In this document: piece by piece, positions 8,430 to 16,509 of the stretch
Layout of the letters: every line of letters begins with the position of its first letter
Numbering within the stretch: position 1 is the first letter of the stretch
Assembly (NCBI GenBank): GCA_934162285.1
Contig: CAKPHY010000004.1
Span: 1 to 64,000, forward strand
Direction of reading: 5' to 3'
DNA: 64,000 bases
Origin: an uncultured Bacilli bacterium
GTDB taxonomy: Bacteria > Bacillota_I > Bacilli_A > RF39 > UBA660
Translations under genes and position numbers: made by a program
The notes under the pieces: generated by a model
What the model was told of the DNA's origin: nothing
What the model saw: only the letters and a program-made list of their open reading frames with translations
Databases searched by the model: none

Positions 8430-10841
8430 CTAATTAATTGTTATGTTTATAGTTTTATATACACCATCACGATAATATTTCATTGTTGAACTACCTTTTT
8501 TAGCAGCAATAATTTTACCATCACTATCTACATTAAAAATATCTTTATTTGAGAAAATTGTATTTTCACCATATTTTTTAATTGTAATAGTTTCTTGACT
8601 TAAACTATTATATTTCAAAACAAATTTAATATTATCTACATTGTCACCTACATTGTAAGTATAGTTTCCTTGACTAGAAGTTATAGAAGTTACAAAGTCA
8701 CCTAAATATAAATAATCCCACCAATTATTAGAATAACCATCACTTGTATATCCAGTAACATGTGGCATTAATCCAAACCACCAGCGATGATGAAGTCTTG
8801 CCTCAGAATTTGTTCCTGAAATATTTGCATTCATATAAACACTAGGGGAGAAAATATCATTGCTTGGATTACTAGTTAAATAAGGATAATTTAGCCATTC
8901 TTTCCATTTACTTTTAGCAGTAGTTGTATAGTTTGCCCAATCATAATCTTTAGTACTATTTGGTGAGAAGTGAACATTTCCAGCTCCAGCCAATCCGGTA
9001 TTTTTACTAATATTAGTATGATCAGTTAATGTGAATTTTTCCCATAAACTTAAATTACTGTAATTTGTGCTATTAATATTAACATAGTTGGCATTATAGT
9101 AATCATAAACACTGTTTTTAAATACATTATTCATTATAAATTCACTTGCATGTCCATAACATTCAAAATTAGTATCTGGTCGTGAAGTAGAAACATTAAT
9201 CATTTTAAAGTTATCGCATGGTTTCTTTGTTGCATCTCCATTCATCCAATATGGATTTTTTCCTACTAAAAGAGATTCAAATGATCTAGTTGGGTCGACA
9301 TTTACTAGCCAAACTTCATTAAATTCATTATTATTTCTTCTTTGAACAAGATTAAATTTATTTAATAAATATTCATAATTAAGAGAATAATCACCAAATT
9401 CTTTTACTCTTTCATCATCCCAAAAGCCATACCAACCATTTTTCATTATATCTAACCATGTATCTTCATCAAGTTTATAATCTTTAGTTCCGTTTAATAG
9501 AGTAGCTTTATTTTTGTGAGTACTAAATTCATTTAATTTTTCTGTTTTTACAATTTGAACATCAATTATTCCATGAGAACTACTTTCTATATCATTAACT
9601 AATTCATTTATTACTTGAGACTTATTTTGACCCAAACATACACTGGCTGTAATACCTGCACATGATCTACCTTCAATTGTGCCTTTAGATAATACTGGAT
9701 CCATTTCAATAACTAAGACTTTCAATACCTTTTTAGTAGTAACATTAGAAACTTTTGGAAATTCATAGTTAGACATACTAACAACACTAGGTGTTGGTAT
9801 TGGATCATTAATATATTCAATATTACAACTTACATTAGAAGTATTTCCAACTTTATCACTAAAAGAAAGAGTTACACTTTGATGTTTTCCATCTAATGTA
9901 ATATTTTTTCCACTCCATTTATACCAATTACCATTAAAGCTATATTTATCAATATCACTATCATTTGTTGTTATATTTAAAGTAGTTTTATTTCCTTCAG
10001 CTTTGCCACTACAACTAGTTATTACTGGTGCTTCTTTATCAATATTAGAAATAGAAATCTGAGCTGTAGTCATATTTCCATCATTATCATACATTTTAAA
10101 AATATAGACACCATTACTTTTAGCAACATAAGTAGAAGTTTTTTGATTTGATCTTATACCATCAGGTAATATCACATGAGAAAAATTATCAATATAACTT
10201 TTAAATGTAATAGTAACATCTGAAGAAGTTAAAGATGTCTTATTTGCTGTTAATGTATAATTATTACCAGTTACACTGATAGTTCTCGTCAATATAACTT
10301 TTTTACCATTATAATTTAAGGTATAAGTAATTTTATAAGTTCCAACCTTAGAAGTATTTATATTGCCATTAACAATAACTTTACTTTTTAAATTTTCACC
10401 AGTTTTATTATTTTTACAAACAAACCCCGGATCATTAAAATTTCCGTTCAATTTAATTTGGTAATTTTCATTACCCAATAAATAAAATCTAATATCATTT
10501 GAATTTTTATTAACTATTTTAATTGTACGTACTCGAACAACATCTCCAAATTTATAAGTTATTGTATAAGTACCTTCTTTAGAAGGATCTAAATTAGAAT
10601 CAATAATTACCTTACTAGTCAAATCATTATTTTTATCATCATAAGCTTTATAACCAGGTTCAATAAAACTCGAATTTACATCTAATTCTATTGTTTCATC
10701 TCCTAATAAAGTAATTGTAATTTCTTTTTTATCATTCTTCATAAAATTATTTCCAGTAAATATCAATAAAGAAACAATTATAATGAGAAGACCTCCTATT
10801 ATATAATATATAAAATAATTATTTTCCTTTTTCTCTCCCAT
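8430..10841 (-). CDS. Large membrane-anchored Ig-domain surface protein with unknown central domain
   Basis: An 803-residue type II membrane protein: one N-terminal helix (about 9-28), then two DUF5011/HYR-type Ig modules (about 40-110 and 112-192, each with the EPGYKA or DPGFVC signature and GTYTITY or GTYKITY). Two further beta modules follow (to about 345). Next comes a central domain of about 350 residues with conserved-looking segments (EVWLVNVDPTRSFES, CYGHASEFIMNNVF, GNVHFSPNSTKDYDW), and finally a Big-type Ig module. I do not recognise the central domain. It is large, rich in Trp, His and Asp, and could be an enzyme or adhesin. The same Ig modules recur in the three hydrolase-like proteins at 43.5-49.2 kb. 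A deleted relic of this gene lies at 11760-12090. Confidence 0.75.
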   Translation of the reverse strand: MGEKKENNYFIYYIIGGLLIIIVSLLIFTGNNFMKNDKKEITITLLGDETIELDVNSSFIEPGYKAYDDKNNDLTSKVIIDSNLDPSKEGTYTITYKFGDVVRVRTIKIVNKNSNDIRFYLLGNENYQIKLNGNFNDPGFVCKNNKTGENLKSKVIVNGNINTSKVGTYKITYTLNYNGKKVILTRTISVTGNNYTLTANKTSLTSSDVTITFKSYIDNFSHVILPDGIRSNQKTSTYVAKSNGVYIFKMYDNDGNMTTAQISISNIDKEAPVITSCSGKAEGNKTTLNITTNDSDIDKYSFNGNWYKWSGKNITLDGKHQSVTLSFSDKVGNTSNVSCNIEYINDPIPTPSVVSMSNYEFPKVSNVTTKKVLKVLVIEMDPVLSKGTIEGRSCAGITASVCLGQNKSQVINELVNDIESSSHGIIDVQIVKTEKLNEFSTHKNKATLLNGTKDYKLDEDTWLDIMKNGWYGFWDDERVKEFGDYSLNYEYLLNKFNLVQRRNNNEFNEVWLVNVDPTRSFESLLVGKNPYWMNGDATKKPCDNFKMINVSTSRPDTNFECYGHASEFIMNNVFKNSVYDYYNANYVNINSTNYSNLSLWEKFTLTDHTNISKNTGLAGAGNVHFSPNSTKDYDWANYTTTAKSKWKEWLNYPYLTSNPSNDIFSPSVYMNANISGTNSEARLHHRWWFGLMPHVTGYTSDGYSNNWWDYLYLGDFVTSITSSQGNYTYNVGDNVDNIKFVLKYNSLSQETITIKKYGENTIFSNKDIFNVDSDGKIIAAKKGSSTMKYYRDGVYKTINITIN

Positions 10842-10871
10842 TTTTTCCCTCTCTATACTATCATCTTCCTT

Positions 10872-10900
10872 ATTATAGCATTTTTAAAATCTAGTAATAG
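10872..10900 (-). promoter_or_regulatory. Extended -10 promoter of the Ig-domain surface protein
   Basis: On the minus strand TGC-TATAAT (TATAAT at 10872-10877) lies about 30 nt before the ATG at 10841, with AGAGGG as ribosome site. No convincing -35 hexamer is seen. Confidence 0.5.
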
Positions 10901-10934
10901 AACAATTTAGCTTTTCGTTAATTCAAGTATACAC

Positions 10935-10960
10935 AAAAAAAGTGCTTTTTTAAATGCACT
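10935..10960 (-). terminator. Terminator of TasA-like copy 3
   Basis: On the minus strand AGTGC-loop-GCACT followed by six T. The arms are 10941-10945 and 10956-10960. Near-identical sequence occurs after pcrA at 6479-6513. Confidence 0.6.
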
Positions 10961-11654
10961 AATATTTAAAATATCCATGAGTAGAATCAATTGTTTCAGT
11001 TCTATAACCACAACCAGTACCAATAGTACGATATTTATAAGCATCAGCAGTACATGTAGTTGCGTAAGTACCAAAAGTTAATCCTAACATATTAATAGGT
11101 AAACTCCCTGAATAACCAGTATATTGTTTACCAATAATTTTAATTGAAGATGAAGGAGTACCTGCAGAATAATTTTCTGAAGAAGTTCCATACGGCCAAT
11201 TATAGTAAAGTGTAACTGTTTCTTTAGAACCAGCTTTAATAACACCATATTTACCAACACGCCATTCATTTGGACTCATATTTCCCCTTGATCCTACTCC
11301 TCTATCATAATTAGAATCCCAATAAAGTTTAGAATTAATAGTACCACTTGGAAATATTAACTCATAATAAACATCTAAATCAGAATTTTCAGCAGACAAA
11401 ACTAGATCCACACTTCCAGTTTTTCCAGGATATAATTCACCGAAGTCAAGCTTAATATTATCAGTTAAATTATTAGCTTTAAAATCCCATCTAGCAATCG
11501 TACCATTGATAATTCCATTAATACTAGATTGATAAAAAGCATAGGTGACAGTACCAGCTATAATTAAAACTGAAAACGAAATAGTCAAAATTAAAAATAA
11601 ATTAGAATTCAAAAAATTTTTCTTTTCACAGTTATTATTTTTCACATGATTCAT
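10959..11654 (-). CDS. Secreted TasA/camelysin-like protein, copy 3
   Basis: A 231-residue near-twin of the 7598-8293 product, with scattered single substitutions (for example GVGSRG for GIGSRG). It has the same signal or anchor segment and the same beta-rich mature domain with the C-terminal Cys pairs. I place the start at the ATG at 11654 rather than the TTG one codon earlier, by alignment with copy 2 and the AGGAGATG ribosome site. Its upstream region differs: the (TA)n run is shortened, leaving only 11 nt between TTGACA and TATAAT, so expression may be weak. Confidence 0.72.
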   Translation of the reverse strand: MNHVKNNNCEKKNFLNSNLFLILTISFSVLIIAGTVTYAFYQSSINGIINGTIARWDFKANNLTDNIKLDFGELYPGKTGSVDLVLSAENSDLDVYYELIFPSGTINSKLYWDSNYDRGVGSRGNMSPNEWRVGKYGVIKAGSKETVTLYYNWPYGTSSENYSAGTPSSSIKIIGKQYTGYSGSLPINMLGLTFGTYATTCTADAYKYRTIGTGCGYRTETIDSTHGYFKY

Positions 11655-11680
11655 CAATCATCACATCTCCTATAATAATG

Positions 11681-11703
11681 ATTATATATTATACATATGT
11701 CAA
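11681..11703 (-). promoter_or_regulatory. Contracted promoter of TasA-like copy 3
   Basis: On the minus strand TTGACA (11698-11703) and TATAAT (11681-11686) are separated by only 11 nt, against 19 in the two sister copies. The TA repeat is interrupted (ATATATTATAC). A functional -10/-35 pair at normal spacing is not obvious. Confidence 0.4.
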
Positions 11704-11759
11704 AAAGACATTTTTTAACATTCGGTAAGTGAAATTAAATATGTTAATTTATGTTTATA

Positions 11760-12090
11760 ATTTCTTATATATGATTGCGATAATATTTCATTGTTGAACT
11801 ACCTTGTTTAGCAGCAATAATTTTGTCATCAATACATACATTAAAAATACCTTTGTTTGAAAAAATTGTATTTTAATCATATTTTTTAAATCATTTTTTG
11901 TAAAATTATTTCCTGTAAATATCAATATTGAAACAATTATAGTTGAATACTAACTATTGTATAATATACAAAATAATTTTATCTCTCTATTTTATTTTTA
12001 ACTTTTTCTCCTATTCTATACTATCAACCATTTCTTATAAATCTAACAACAGATCAATTTACCGTTTTGTTAATTTGACATACAAAAAGT
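11760..12090 (-). pseudogene. Deleted relic of the 803-residue surface protein gene
   Basis: Plus-strand 11765-11885 matches 8467-8580 (the last 40 or so codons of the surface protein, including the stretch ATATTTCATTGTTGAACTAC). Without a gap, 11893-12080 then matches 10731-10935 (its first codons, ribosome site and upstream region). About 2.1 kb of coding sequence has been lost from this copy. The remains are also point-mutated (for example an in-frame TAA near 11874). Confidence 0.8.
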
Positions 12091-12104
12091 GTTTTTTAAA
12101 AAAT

Positions 12105-12230
12105 AATAAAAAAGACATAATGTCTTCTAAAATCAAGTTGAATTGCCGTAAAGTATATTATCTTTTATATTAATACTACATTTCTATAATAATCAAAAGT
12201 CAAATAAAATTAGAGTTTTTCACATCGAAG
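12105..12230 (-). pseudogene. Solo flank of a lost TasA-like copy
   Basis: AAAAAGACATAATGTCTT and AAGTTGAATTG match the terminator and last codons of the 6776 gene. Shortly after, AATCAAAAGTCAAATAAAAT plus TAGAGTTTTTCACA match the promoter flank at 7545-7575 and 8340-8370. Almost the whole coding region between them is gone. No gene remains here. Confidence 0.7.
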
Positions 12231-12273
12231 TTAAAATATTATGGTATAATAAAAATGTTTGGAGGGCTTTAGT

Positions 12274-13104
12274 ATGATAAAAGGGAAACCATTCGTGAAA
12301 TGGGCTGGTGGCAAAAGACAAATAATAAAGGAATTAACTAAATTAGCTCCTTTAGAATATTCAACATATTATGAACCATTTGTAGGTGGTGGGGCACTTT
12401 TATTTGAACTTTCACCTAAAAAAGCTGTAATAAATGATTATAATGAAGAATTGATGAATGTTTATAATTGTATTAAAGATGAAAACAAATTTGAAAAAAT
12501 GGTTCATGAATTAAATCATTATGAAGCAAGTCATAATAAAGAATTTTATTTAGAATTAAGAAATAAAGATCGTGATCAAAAGAAATTCATGAAAATTCCT
12601 GATTATAAGAGAGCAGCAAGAACGATATATTTAAACAAAGCTTGTTTTAATGGCTTATATCGTGTTAACAGTAAAAATGAATTTAATGTACCTTTTGGTA
12701 AAAAAGAAAAAGTTAATACATATGATGGTCAAAATTTAGGAATAATTCATTCTTTCTTGAACTTTAATGATATTAAAATAATGAATGTTGATTTTGAAGA
12801 AGCCGTAAAAGATGCCAAAAAAGGCGATTTCATTTACTTTGATCCCCCATATGATTCAGACACTCATACCTTCAATAGTTATACGGAAGAAGGCTTTGGT
12901 AAAAAAGATCACATTCGTTTAGCTAATACCTTTAAAGAATTAGATAAAAAAGGTTGTTATGTAATGCTTTCAAATCATAACACTGAATTAGTAAATGAAT
13001 TATATAAAGATTTTAATATTCATATAATTGAAGCTAAAAGAAATATTAATGCAAATGGTAAAAAACGAGGAAAAGTAGAAGAAGTAATTATCACTAATTA
13101 CTAG
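12274..13104 (+). CDS. dam: DNA adenine N6-methyltransferase, Dam/DpnM (D12 class)
   Basis: SAM-dependent methylase that makes N6-methyladenine, probably in GATC as for the Dam/DpnM/MboI group. The 276-residue protein opens with FVKWAGGKR (about residues 7-15), has the SAM loop YEPFVGGGAL and the catalytic DPPY (190-193) in the alpha-type order. The ATG at 12274 is chosen because GGAGGG at 12261-12266 sits correctly before it. A TTG start five codons upstream would overlap that site. No cognate restriction gene is next to it (the next gene is cutA), so it looks like an orphan methylase involved in regulation, repair or anti-restriction. Confidence 0.9.
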   Translation: MIKGKPFVKWAGGKRQIIKELTKLAPLEYSTYYEPFVGGGALLFELSPKKAVINDYNEELMNVYNCIKDENKFEKMVHELNHYEASHNKEFYLELRNKDRDQKKFMKIPDYKRAARTIYLNKACFNGLYRVNSKNEFNVPFGKKEKVNTYDGQNLGIIHSFLNFNDIKIMNVDFEEAVKDAKKGDFIYFDPPYDSDTHTFNSYTEEGFGKKDHIRLANTFKELDKKGCYVMLSNHNTELVNELYKDFNIHIIEAKRNINANGKKRGKVEEVIITNY

Positions 13105-13115
13105 GGAGAAAATAC

Positions 13116-13439
13116 ATGGATAAAGATAAATATATAATAGTAGTAACAATGTGTAATAAAAAAGAAATAGCAAATACTATTTGTCGTACTTTATTAAATA
13201 AAAAATTAGTTGTTGGTTGTCAAATATATAATGCTGACTCAATATATCGTTGGAAAGACAACATCGATATTGAAAAAGAATATCGTATAGAATTTAGAAC
13301 TAAATTATCTAAATACGAAGAAGTTGAAAAAGAAATAAGAGCTTTACATGATTATGAAGTATGTGAAATATCAGCTTATGAAATAGTATGTGGTAGTAAA
13401 GAATTTTTAAACTGGATTGACAATAATTTGTGTGAATAA
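13116..13439 (+). CDS. cutA: CutA1-type divalent-ion tolerance protein
   Basis: Small trimeric cytoplasmic protein of the CutA1 family, linked in other bacteria to tolerance of divalent metals. The exact role is unsettled. The 107-residue length is typical. Family signature segments are visible: VTMCNKKEIANTICRTLLNK at the start, the CQIYNADSIYRWKDNI strand-loop and the EYRIEFRTK strand. It follows dam by 11 nt with its own GGGAGAA ribosome site, so the two are probably co-transcribed. An intrinsic terminator follows directly. Confidence 0.85.
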   Translation: MDKDKYIIVVTMCNKKEIANTICRTLLNKKLVVGCQIYNADSIYRWKDNIDIEKEYRIEFRTKLSKYEEVEKEIRALHDYEVCEISAYEIVCGSKEFLNWIDNNLCE

Positions 13440-13448
13440 TTAAAAGAT

Positions 13449-13475
13449 AAAATTAGATTAATTTCTAATTTTTTT
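13449..13475 (+). terminator. Terminator after cutA
   Basis: AAAATTAGA (13449-13457), a 6-nt loop, TCTAATTTT (13464-13472), then T-rich sequence. Confidence 0.75.
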
Positions 13476-13569
13476 GTTTAATGTTAAAAATGGTGTAAAG
13501 AATAATAATAAAACATAAAATAAAAAATGCTTTATGTTATAATTATAAATATAGTAGCGGAGGTATTTT

Positions 13570-14496
13570 ATGGAAGTAATATTACAATTATTTATTTTAA
13601 TATTTGGCTTTTTATTATTAGTTAAAGGTGCTGACTTTTTTGTTGATGGATCATCCAAAATTGCTAAAAAATTCGGTATTTCTGAATTAATAATAGGCTT
13701 AACAATTGTAGCTATGGGTACAAGTGCCCCCGAAACCGCAGTAAGTATTGCTGCAGCTTTAAAAGGAACAGCTGATATCTCAATCGGAAATGTTGTTGGA
13801 AGTAATATTTTAAATATCTTAATAATTTTAGGTATTTCCGCAACAATTAGAACAATAAAAGTAGGAAAGACCACAATAAAATATGAAATTCCCTTTATGA
13901 TTGCCATCAGTGCTTTATTACTATTATTAGGTTTAGATGGAACCATTGATTTTAAAGATGGAATTATCCTTTGGCTTTTATTTATTGCTTATTTAACATA
14001 TCTAATAATCATGGCTAAAAAAGATAAACAAAAAGAAGAAAAGAAATCTAAAGTTATCCTTTGGCAAGTCATATTAGCAACTCTAGGCGGTTTAGCTTTA
14101 ATTATAGTTGGATCAGATATTTCTGTAGATGCTGCATCAAAAATTGCTAGATATGCTGGATTAAGTGAAAGATTTATTGGTCTTACAATTGTAGCTTTAG
14201 GAACATCACTTCCCGAATTAATAACATCAGTTACCGCAGCATTTAAAGGTAATAATGATATCGCGATTGGTAATATCGTTGGAAGTAATATATTTAATAT
14301 TTTATTTGTAATTGGAACATCATCTTTAATATTACCAATTACCTTTGCAAGTACTTTTAAAATCGATTCTTTAGTAATGATAGGAGCCGCTTTATTACTA
14401 TTTATTTGTTCTTTAAGAAAACAAAAATTAGATCGATTCTCTGGTATTTTAATGCTTTTATCATATGCTTTATATTTTATACTAGTATTAATTTAA
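13570..14496 (+). CDS. CaCA-family sodium/calcium exchanger (YrbG-like)
   Basis: Inner-membrane cation antiporter that exports calcium in exchange for sodium or protons. The 308-residue protein has about ten membrane helices and the two inverted alpha-repeats of the family: IVAMGTSAPETAVSIAAALK followed by GNVVGSNILN, and IVALGTSLPELITSVTAAFK followed by GNIVGSNIFN. The acidic residues in GTSAPE and GTSLPE are the ion ligands known from NCX structures. A charged cytoplasmic loop (about residues 150-165) separates the halves. It has its own TGTTATAAT promoter region and GGAGG ribosome site. Confidence 0.92.
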   Translation: MEVILQLFILIFGFLLLVKGADFFVDGSSKIAKKFGISELIIGLTIVAMGTSAPETAVSIAAALKGTADISIGNVVGSNILNILIILGISATIRTIKVGKTTIKYEIPFMIAISALLLLLGLDGTIDFKDGIILWLLFIAYLTYLIIMAKKDKQKEEKKSKVILWQVILATLGGLALIIVGSDISVDAASKIARYAGLSERFIGLTIVALGTSLPELITSVTAAFKGNNDIAIGNIVGSNIFNILFVIGTSSLILPITFASTFKIDSLVMIGAALLLFICSLRKQKLDRFSGILMLLSYALYFILVLI

Positions 14497-14520
14497 ACTT
14501 GTGCGTAACAAGTTTTTTTT
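14495..14520 (+). terminator. Terminator after the cation exchanger
   Basis: AAACTTGT (14495-14502), a 5-nt loop and ACAAGTTT (14508-14515) running into a long T tract. It overlaps the stop codon. Confidence 0.85.
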
Positions 14521-14590
14521 TAAAACTTAAATCAATCTAAAATTTCAAATTTTTTTGAATTTATAGTATAATAATAATAATGGTGATAAC

Positions 14591-15661
14591 ATGGAAAGAC
14601 AAACATATTTAGAAATCGATTCTAAAGCATTCATACATAATATAAATATAATAAAAGAACTAGTAAAACCCAAAGAAATAATGCCCGTTATTAAAGCTAA
14701 TGCCTATGGTACTCATATCAATAAAAATTTAAATTTAATTAAAAATTTTAACATCGTTGCTGTTGCTATCGTTAAAGAAGCAGTAGAATTAAGAAATCTA
14801 GGCTTTAAAAATGAAATATTTGTTTTAAATCAACCATTCAAAGAAGAAATCGCAGATATCATAAAATATAATATAACAGTAGGAGTAGCATCTTATAATT
14901 TTTTAGAAGAACTAATTAAAACTAAAAAAGATTTAAAAATTCATTTAGAATTAGAAACAGGAATGGGTAGAACCGGTATAAATTATGAAGATTTAAACAA
15001 ATTCATAGAAAAAGTAAAAAATTCTAACATCGAAGTAGAAGGCGTTTACACTCACTTTGCAGTAGCTGATACCGATCAAGAATTTACCAAAGAACAAATA
15101 AATAAATTTACTAAAGGTTTAAATCTTATAAAACAAAACTTTAATTTAAAATACATTCATACTGATGCATCTAATGGAATAGTAAACTTTAACACCGATA
15201 TTTGCAATTTAACTAGACCAGGAATAATCATGTATGGTTATAATTCATGTGAAAACTCTTGTAAATTACCATTAAAACCCGTAGCTAAATTAATATCTAA
15301 AATATCTTTTATTAAAGAAATAGATAAAAATATCAGTATAAGTTATGGTAGAAAATTTATTTCTCAAGCAAAGATGAAAGTAGCAACAGTATCAATCGGT
15401 TATGCTGACGGGATTAGAAGAGCTTTATCTAATGTAGGTAATGTAGTAATAAAAGGTCAAAAAGTTCCTATAATCGGGACCATTTGTATGGATTCATTCA
15501 TGGTTGATGTAACAAATATTGATTGTCAAGAAGGCGATCAAGTTTACATTTTTGATAATGAAATAATCACATTAGACGAAATCGCGAAACAATGTAATAC
15601 CATTAATTATGAAATATTATCAACAATATCGGAACGTGTTCCTCGCGTATTTAAAAATTAA
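14591..15661 (+). CDS. alr: Alanine racemase
   Basis: PLP enzyme converting L-Ala to D-Ala for peptidoglycan. The 356-residue protein has the PLP lysine in VIKANAYG (about K35), LTRPGIIMYG, the second catalytic base in SIGYADGIRR (about Y270) and the C-terminal GTICMDSFMVDVT. The usual NAYGHG is NAYGTH here, a small departure. The ribosome site GGTGATAAC directly precedes the ATG. It works upstream of ddl and murF, found 40 kb away in this window. The following lipoprotein gene starts 10 nt after its stop, so they share a transcript. Confidence 0.93.
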   Translation: MERQTYLEIDSKAFIHNINIIKELVKPKEIMPVIKANAYGTHINKNLNLIKNFNIVAVAIVKEAVELRNLGFKNEIFVLNQPFKEEIADIIKYNITVGVASYNFLEELIKTKKDLKIHLELETGMGRTGINYEDLNKFIEKVKNSNIEVEGVYTHFAVADTDQEFTKEQINKFTKGLNLIKQNFNLKYIHTDASNGIVNFNTDICNLTRPGIIMYGYNSCENSCKLPLKPVAKLISKISFIKEIDKNISISYGRKFISQAKMKVATVSIGYADGIRRALSNVGNVVIKGQKVPIIGTICMDSFMVDVTNIDCQEGDQVYIFDNEIITLDEIAKQCNTINYEILSTISERVPRVFKN

Positions 15662-15671
15662 GGAGTAAAAA

Positions 15672-16070
15672 ATGAAGTGTAAAGTATTATTAATATTACT
15701 AATTTTAATATACCTAACTGGATGTGGCAAAGTTAAGGAAATTCCCCAAGAAAAATTAGATAAACCCGAATACGTTTTAAAATCATCAGAAGATCGTTTA
15801 GTTTTTTCTCATGATTCTAACAAATATGAAGTAGTTTACTATGAAAACGACAAAATAGTAAAAGTTGAAAGTGCTATTAAATTTAAAACCAAAGAAGAAG
15901 CTAAACAAAAATATTTAGAAGAAAAAATAAACACTTTTAATCAAACCGATTATATCAATAATATCTATGTTGCGATTGAAAGTGAAGATTACTACGAAGA
16001 CTATAAAAATTTAAGCAAAGAAGAATTAAAAAAATATTTTGAAAAAGCTGGTTTAGAAATAGAAGAATAA
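15672..16070 (+). CDS. Small lipoprotein, function unknown
   Basis: A 132-residue protein with a lipoprotein signal peptide: basic start, hydrophobic core LLILLILIYLTGC with lipobox LTGC, so Cys18 would be acylated and the rest displayed outside the membrane. The mature part is Lys/Glu-rich and mostly helical in appearance, with no domain I recognise. It overlaps its ribosome site (TAAGGAG) with the alr stop codon, so it is probably co-expressed with alr. Confidence 0.8.
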   Translation: MKCKVLLILLILIYLTGCGKVKEIPQEKLDKPEYVLKSSEDRLVFSHDSNKYEVVYYENDKIVKVESAIKFKTKEEAKQKYLEEKINTFNQTDYINNIYVAIESEDYYEDYKNLSKEELKKYFEKAGLEIEE

Positions 16071-16071
16071 T

Positions 16072-16099
16072 TTGCAAAATTACCAAAATAAGCTATAAT
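16072..16099 (+). promoter_or_regulatory. Promoter before the small protein at 16128
   Basis: TTGCAA (16072-16077), 16 nt, then TATAAT (16094-16099). Confidence 0.6.
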
Positions 16100-16127
16100 A
16101 TAAATGCCTAAAAAGGAGAAGCAATTT

Positions 16128-16478
16128 ATGGGAGAAGAATTTACTTACCGTTATGATGAAAATTTAGAAGTATATTTTGCAAGAAGAAAAGATGGAACTC
16201 CGATTTGTCGTTTACCACAAGGATTAATAAAGCAAATGTTTATAGAATTTAATTATGAAACTGGTTATCCAATAAAAATGAATACCCTTGAAAAAGCTGT
16301 GCATTTTTCTAAAGATCGCCTTTATGCTTTTGTTGATCCTAAAGAAAGAGAGTATTCAGAACCTTTAGAAAGATTCATGTTTTTAGGTCAAGAAAATTAT
16401 ATTGAACAAGAAAATAGAATCAAAGAAGAACCAAAAGGAATAAGTAAAATATTATTAAAAATTAAAAGAAGAAAATAA
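16128..16478 (+). CDS. Conserved-looking small cytoplasmic protein, unknown
   Basis: A 116-residue protein without membrane segments. I place the start at the ATG at 16128 because AAAGGAG (16112-16117) precedes it at normal distance. An in-frame ATG at 16104 would sit before that ribosome site. The sequence opens MGEEFTYRYDENLEVYFARR and ends in a basic helix (KISKILLKIKRRK-like). No known domain is recognised. It precedes the RsmA-like methylase by 31 nt, separated by a small hairpin. Confidence 0.7.
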   Translation: MGEEFTYRYDENLEVYFARRKDGTPICRLPQGLIKQMFIEFNYETGYPIKMNTLEKAVHFSKDRLYAFVDPKEREYSEPLERFMFLGQENYIEQENRIKEEPKGISKILLKIKRRK

Positions 16479-16493
16479 AATTTTCTTTTTTTT
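16470..16493 (+). terminator. Weak terminator or attenuator hairpin
   Basis: GAAAAT, loop AAA, ATTTTC (16471-16485) and a run of T. A weak A/T-only stem. Confidence 0.4.
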
Positions 16494-16509
16494 AGAAAAA
16501 GAGGTAAAA

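Noticed and set aside
11943..12173. A 76-codon plus-strand frame
   Set aside because: The DNA is accounted for as relic of the minus-strand surface genes, and the frame has no ribosome site.
13458..13946. A 162-codon minus-strand open frame opposite the start of the cation exchanger
   Set aside because: It is antisense to a conserved alpha-repeat, has no ribosome site and reads as a mirror of the coding strand.
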